Below are positions 61,989-64,000 of a stretch of 64,000 bases of DNA, one piece after another. Source of the stretch: Flammeovirgaceae bacterium. GTDB taxonomy: Bacteria; Bacteroidota; Bacteroidia; Cytophagales; Cyclobacteriaceae. The position numbers were made by a program, and so were the translations under genes. The first letter of the stretch is position 1, and every line of letters begins with the position of its first letter. The DNA is taken from contig JAIYCV010000026.1 of the NCBI GenBank assembly GCA_027487845.1, forward strand, positions 124,001 through 188,000, given 5' to 3'. The notes under the pieces are model-generated. The model was not told the origin of the DNA, did not search any database, and saw nothing but the letters and a program-made list of their open reading frames with translations.

Positions 61989-64000
61989 ATGAAAATTATT
62001 GGTACAATTTTTATGTGCTTGGCATTGCTCAGCGCACAAGCACAAGACATACCCAAACCAGATACTATCGCAACCTCTTACCTTAATGAAGTTGTTGTAT
62101 CGGCAAATAAAACGCCTGAACAGCGCAAAGAGATTGCTCAACAATTGGTGGTTATAAAACCTTCTGTTATAAAATCATATAATGCTCAAACCACTGCCGA
62201 CTTACTTCAAAACACTGGTGCAGTAGCTATGCAAAGAAGCCAACAAGGTGGCGGCAGCCCCATCTTGAGGGGCTTTGAGGCCAGCAGGGTATTGTTGGTG
62301 GTAGATGGGGTCCGTATGAATAACGCCATCTTTAGGGCCGGCCATTTGCAGAATGCACTTCGCGTGGATAACAATAACCTTGACCGTGCAGAAATACTTT
62401 TTGGCCCGTCTTCAACGGTTTATGGGAGCGATGCGTTAGGAGGCGTTATCCATTTTTACACTAGGCAACCGCTGTTGGCAAAGGCCGGGGAGTTCAAAAA
62501 ATCGGGCGAGGGTTTTCTGCGGCTAGGTTCAGTAAACAATGAAAAAACATTTCATTTCGATGTCAATCTCGCAGATGAACACTTCGGTTCTTTCACCTCT
62601 TTCACCTTAAGTGATTTTCGCGATTTACGGATGGGCGAAAAAAACAATCCCAGCTTGGATAAGCCCTTTGGCTTGCGGACGCAATATGCTCAACGTTCCG
62701 CTGACGGACTAACCGATATTCTGGTAGATAACCCTGATCCGTTTGTTCAAAAGTTCAGTGGCTACAAACAATGGGACATCCTTCAAAAATTCCATTACAA
62801 GGCAAGCGACCGGGTAAATCACACGCTTAATTTTCAATACTCCAATACTACCAATGTGCCGCGGTATGACCGGCTCACCGATGCTGGCGCCAATAAAGTT
62901 GGTTTAAATTCAGCTGAATGGAACTATGGGCCTGAAAAGCGCTTCTTCAGCAGCTATGTTGTTAAGGTTAGCAACCTAGGTAAGTGGGCCGATGCGGTAA
63001 CAGCAACGCTTAGCTATCAAGATATTGAAGAAAGTAGAATTAATAGAAACTTCAATAGCAACAATAGAGACAGCCGAGTCGAGAAAATAAGCGTGTATGG
63101 ATTGAACATAGATTTGAGCAAAGATTACAAGGGAAACAAAATACGGTATGGTTTTGATGGCCAGTATAACGTACTAAATTCTACCGCCTTGCGCACCAAT
63201 ATACTTACCCAAGCAATAACGTCCGTTAATACACGCTATCCTGATGGAAGCAACACGATGGGTCTTTATGCCTTTTACATTAGCCATACCAAAGAATTGA
63301 CAAAAAATCTGTACCTCAACGATGGACTTAGAATTGGGATTAGCAGTCTGTATTCCAGCTTTATAAGTCAGCAATTTTTTGCATTTCCGTTTAAGGATAT
63401 TACTCAACAAAACGCCTATGCCAGTGGAAACGCAGGGCTTATCTACACTCCAACTTCTTGGAAATTTTCACTTATGGCCAGTACTGGATTTAGGGTGCCA
63501 AACTTTGATGACCTAACCAAAATTTTTGATACCAAAGTGGGCACTGCAACATCAGCAGGATCGTTAGTGATTCCCAATTCCGATTTAGGGCCAGAAAAAA
63601 CAATTAATTTCGATTTGAGTGCCGCACGATTTTTTGGCTCAAAAACACGAATTGAGGTGGTTGGCTTTTACACGAAATTTAGAGATGCCATCATAGTAAA
63701 AGCGGCCACGTTTAATGGGCTGCCAACTGTGCAGTATAATGGCTTTCCTGCGAACGTCTTTAGCAGTCAAAACGCTGCGGAGGCCTATTTATATGGTTAC
63801 AACCTGAGCGCAAATGTTGAGCTAACAGATGCCCTCTCGATTGCCGGTTCTTATAATTATACCTACGGCAGAGTTGTTAACGAGGGAAGCAGCGATACGC
63901 CACTCGATCATATTGCACCCGCTTTTGGTAGAGTGGGTATAGTTTATGCCCACAAAGCGTTGCGTGCAGAGGCATTCACCAATTTCAGTGCTCGAAAAAA
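61989..64000 (+). CDS. TonB-dependent receptor, heme/iron type, 3' truncated by window edge
   Basis: The open frame from ATG 61989 runs off the window after 670 codons. A signal peptide (MKIIGTIFMCLALLSAQAQ) precedes a TonB-box-like region (YLNEVVVSANKTPEQRKEI) and a plug domain at about 50-165 (LRGFEASRVLLVVDGVRMNN, FGPSSTVYGSDALGGVI), then barrel strands. FRVPNFDDLTKIF and IPNSDLGPEK resemble the FRAP and NPNL boxes of heme/haemoglobin receptors, though these are loose matches. No carboxypeptidase-regulatory domain. It probably imports an iron complex; the small CC-PPP protein gene precedes it. Confidence 0.88.
   Translation, partial: MKIIGTIFMCLALLSAQAQDIPKPDTIATSYLNEVVVSANKTPEQRKEIAQQLVVIKPSVIKSYNAQTTADLLQNTGAVAMQRSQQGGGSPILRGFEASRVLLVVDGVRMNNAIFRAGHLQNALRVDNNNLDRAEILFGPSSTVYGSDALGGVIHFYTRQPLLAKAGEFKKSGEGFLRLGSVNNEKTFHFDVNLADEHFGSFTSFTLSDFRDLRMGEKNNPSLDKPFGLRTQYAQRSADGLTDILVDNPDPFVQKFSGYKQWDILQKFHYKASDRVNHTLNFQYSNTTNVPRYDRLTDAGANKVGLNSAEWNYGPEKRFFSSYVVKVSNLGKWADAVTATLSYQDIEESRINRNFNSNNRDSRVEKISVYGLNIDLSKDYKGNKIRYGFDGQYNVLNSTALRTNILTQAITSVNTRYPDGSNTMGLYAFYISHTKELTKNLYLNDGLRIGISSLYSSFISQQFFAFPFKDITQQNAYASGNAGLIYTPTSWKFSLMASTGFRVPNFDDLTKIFDTKVGTATSAGSLVIPNSDLGPEKTINFDLSAARFFGSKTRIEVVGFYTKFRDAIIVKAATFNGLPTVQYNGFPANVFSSQNAAEAYLYGYNLSANVELTDALSIAGSYNYTYGRVVNEGSSDTPLDHIAPAFGRVGIVYAHKALRAEAFTNFSARK

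Overview
The window is a 64 kb stretch of a Bacteroidota chromosome, most likely a gliding Cytophagales-type bacterium. The evidence is: SecA of about 1,116 aa with a large insertion; SusC/CirA-type TonB receptors; a secreted protein with a type IX secretion (T9SS) C-terminal sorting domain; a SprE/PorW-like TPR lipoprotein; an ATP synthase operon without beta and epsilon genes; and repeated matches to the Bacteroidota -7 promoter box TAnnTTTG. No rRNA, tRNA, CRISPR array, prophage or insertion sequence was seen. Both ends cut through genes: dapF at the left and a TonB-dependent receptor at the right.

Layout. 1-9.2 kb, plus strand: dapF (partial), secA with a structured leader, a SPOR protein, an M20 amidohydrolase, a Na/Pi-cotransporter-like protein with a dyad abutting its start codon, a holin-like membrane protein, a small membrane protein and a PcrB/GGGP synthase. 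9.2-14.4 kb, minus strand: three SurA/PpiC-type periplasmic folding factors followed by a MoxR ATPase. 14.5-22.3 kb, minus: a TonB receptor, a Crp/Fnr regulator, a complete partner-switching module (membrane PP2C phosphatase, STAS antagonist, HATPase kinase) and guaB. 22.4-31 kb: a T9SS-exported repeat protein, a small secreted protein, an S33 hydrolase lipoprotein, a LuxR regulator with paired upstream repeats, and a 1,082-aa sortilin/BNR propeller protein. 31.1-34.7 kb: a TauE/SafE permease, a NadR-like kinase and an MFS transporter (the last two sharing a duplicated leader), then a UPF0175 antitoxin with a wrecked PIN toxin. 34.7-39.4 kb, minus: the uncharacterised circularly permuted ATP-grasp / alpha-E / transglutaminase cluster and a GNAT-like gene. 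40-49.6 kb, minus: M23 peptidase, bactofilin, atpZ, an AtpI-like gene, a GH30 glycosidase interrupting the series, then atpBEFHAG. 49.6-56.4 kb, plus: sprE/porW-like, PBP1A and uvrC. 56.4-64 kb: Uma2, a GNAT, a degenerate 21-bp tandem array, truA, an ABC exporter, a beta-barrel protein, a small secreted protein and the partial TonB receptor.

How the parts fit: most genes concern envelope biogenesis (SecA, SurA-like chaperones, PBP1A, M23/bactofilin, SprE, TonB receptors), energy (F0F1) and signalling (partner switching, LuxR, Crp). The least explained elements are regulatory or structural DNA: the secA leader hairpin, the 21-bp array before truA, the duplicated mini-ORF leaders, the hairpin after atpE, the operator-like repeats before the LuxR gene and the 15-bp inverted repeat after guaB. 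All calls come from reading the sequence; no database search was run.
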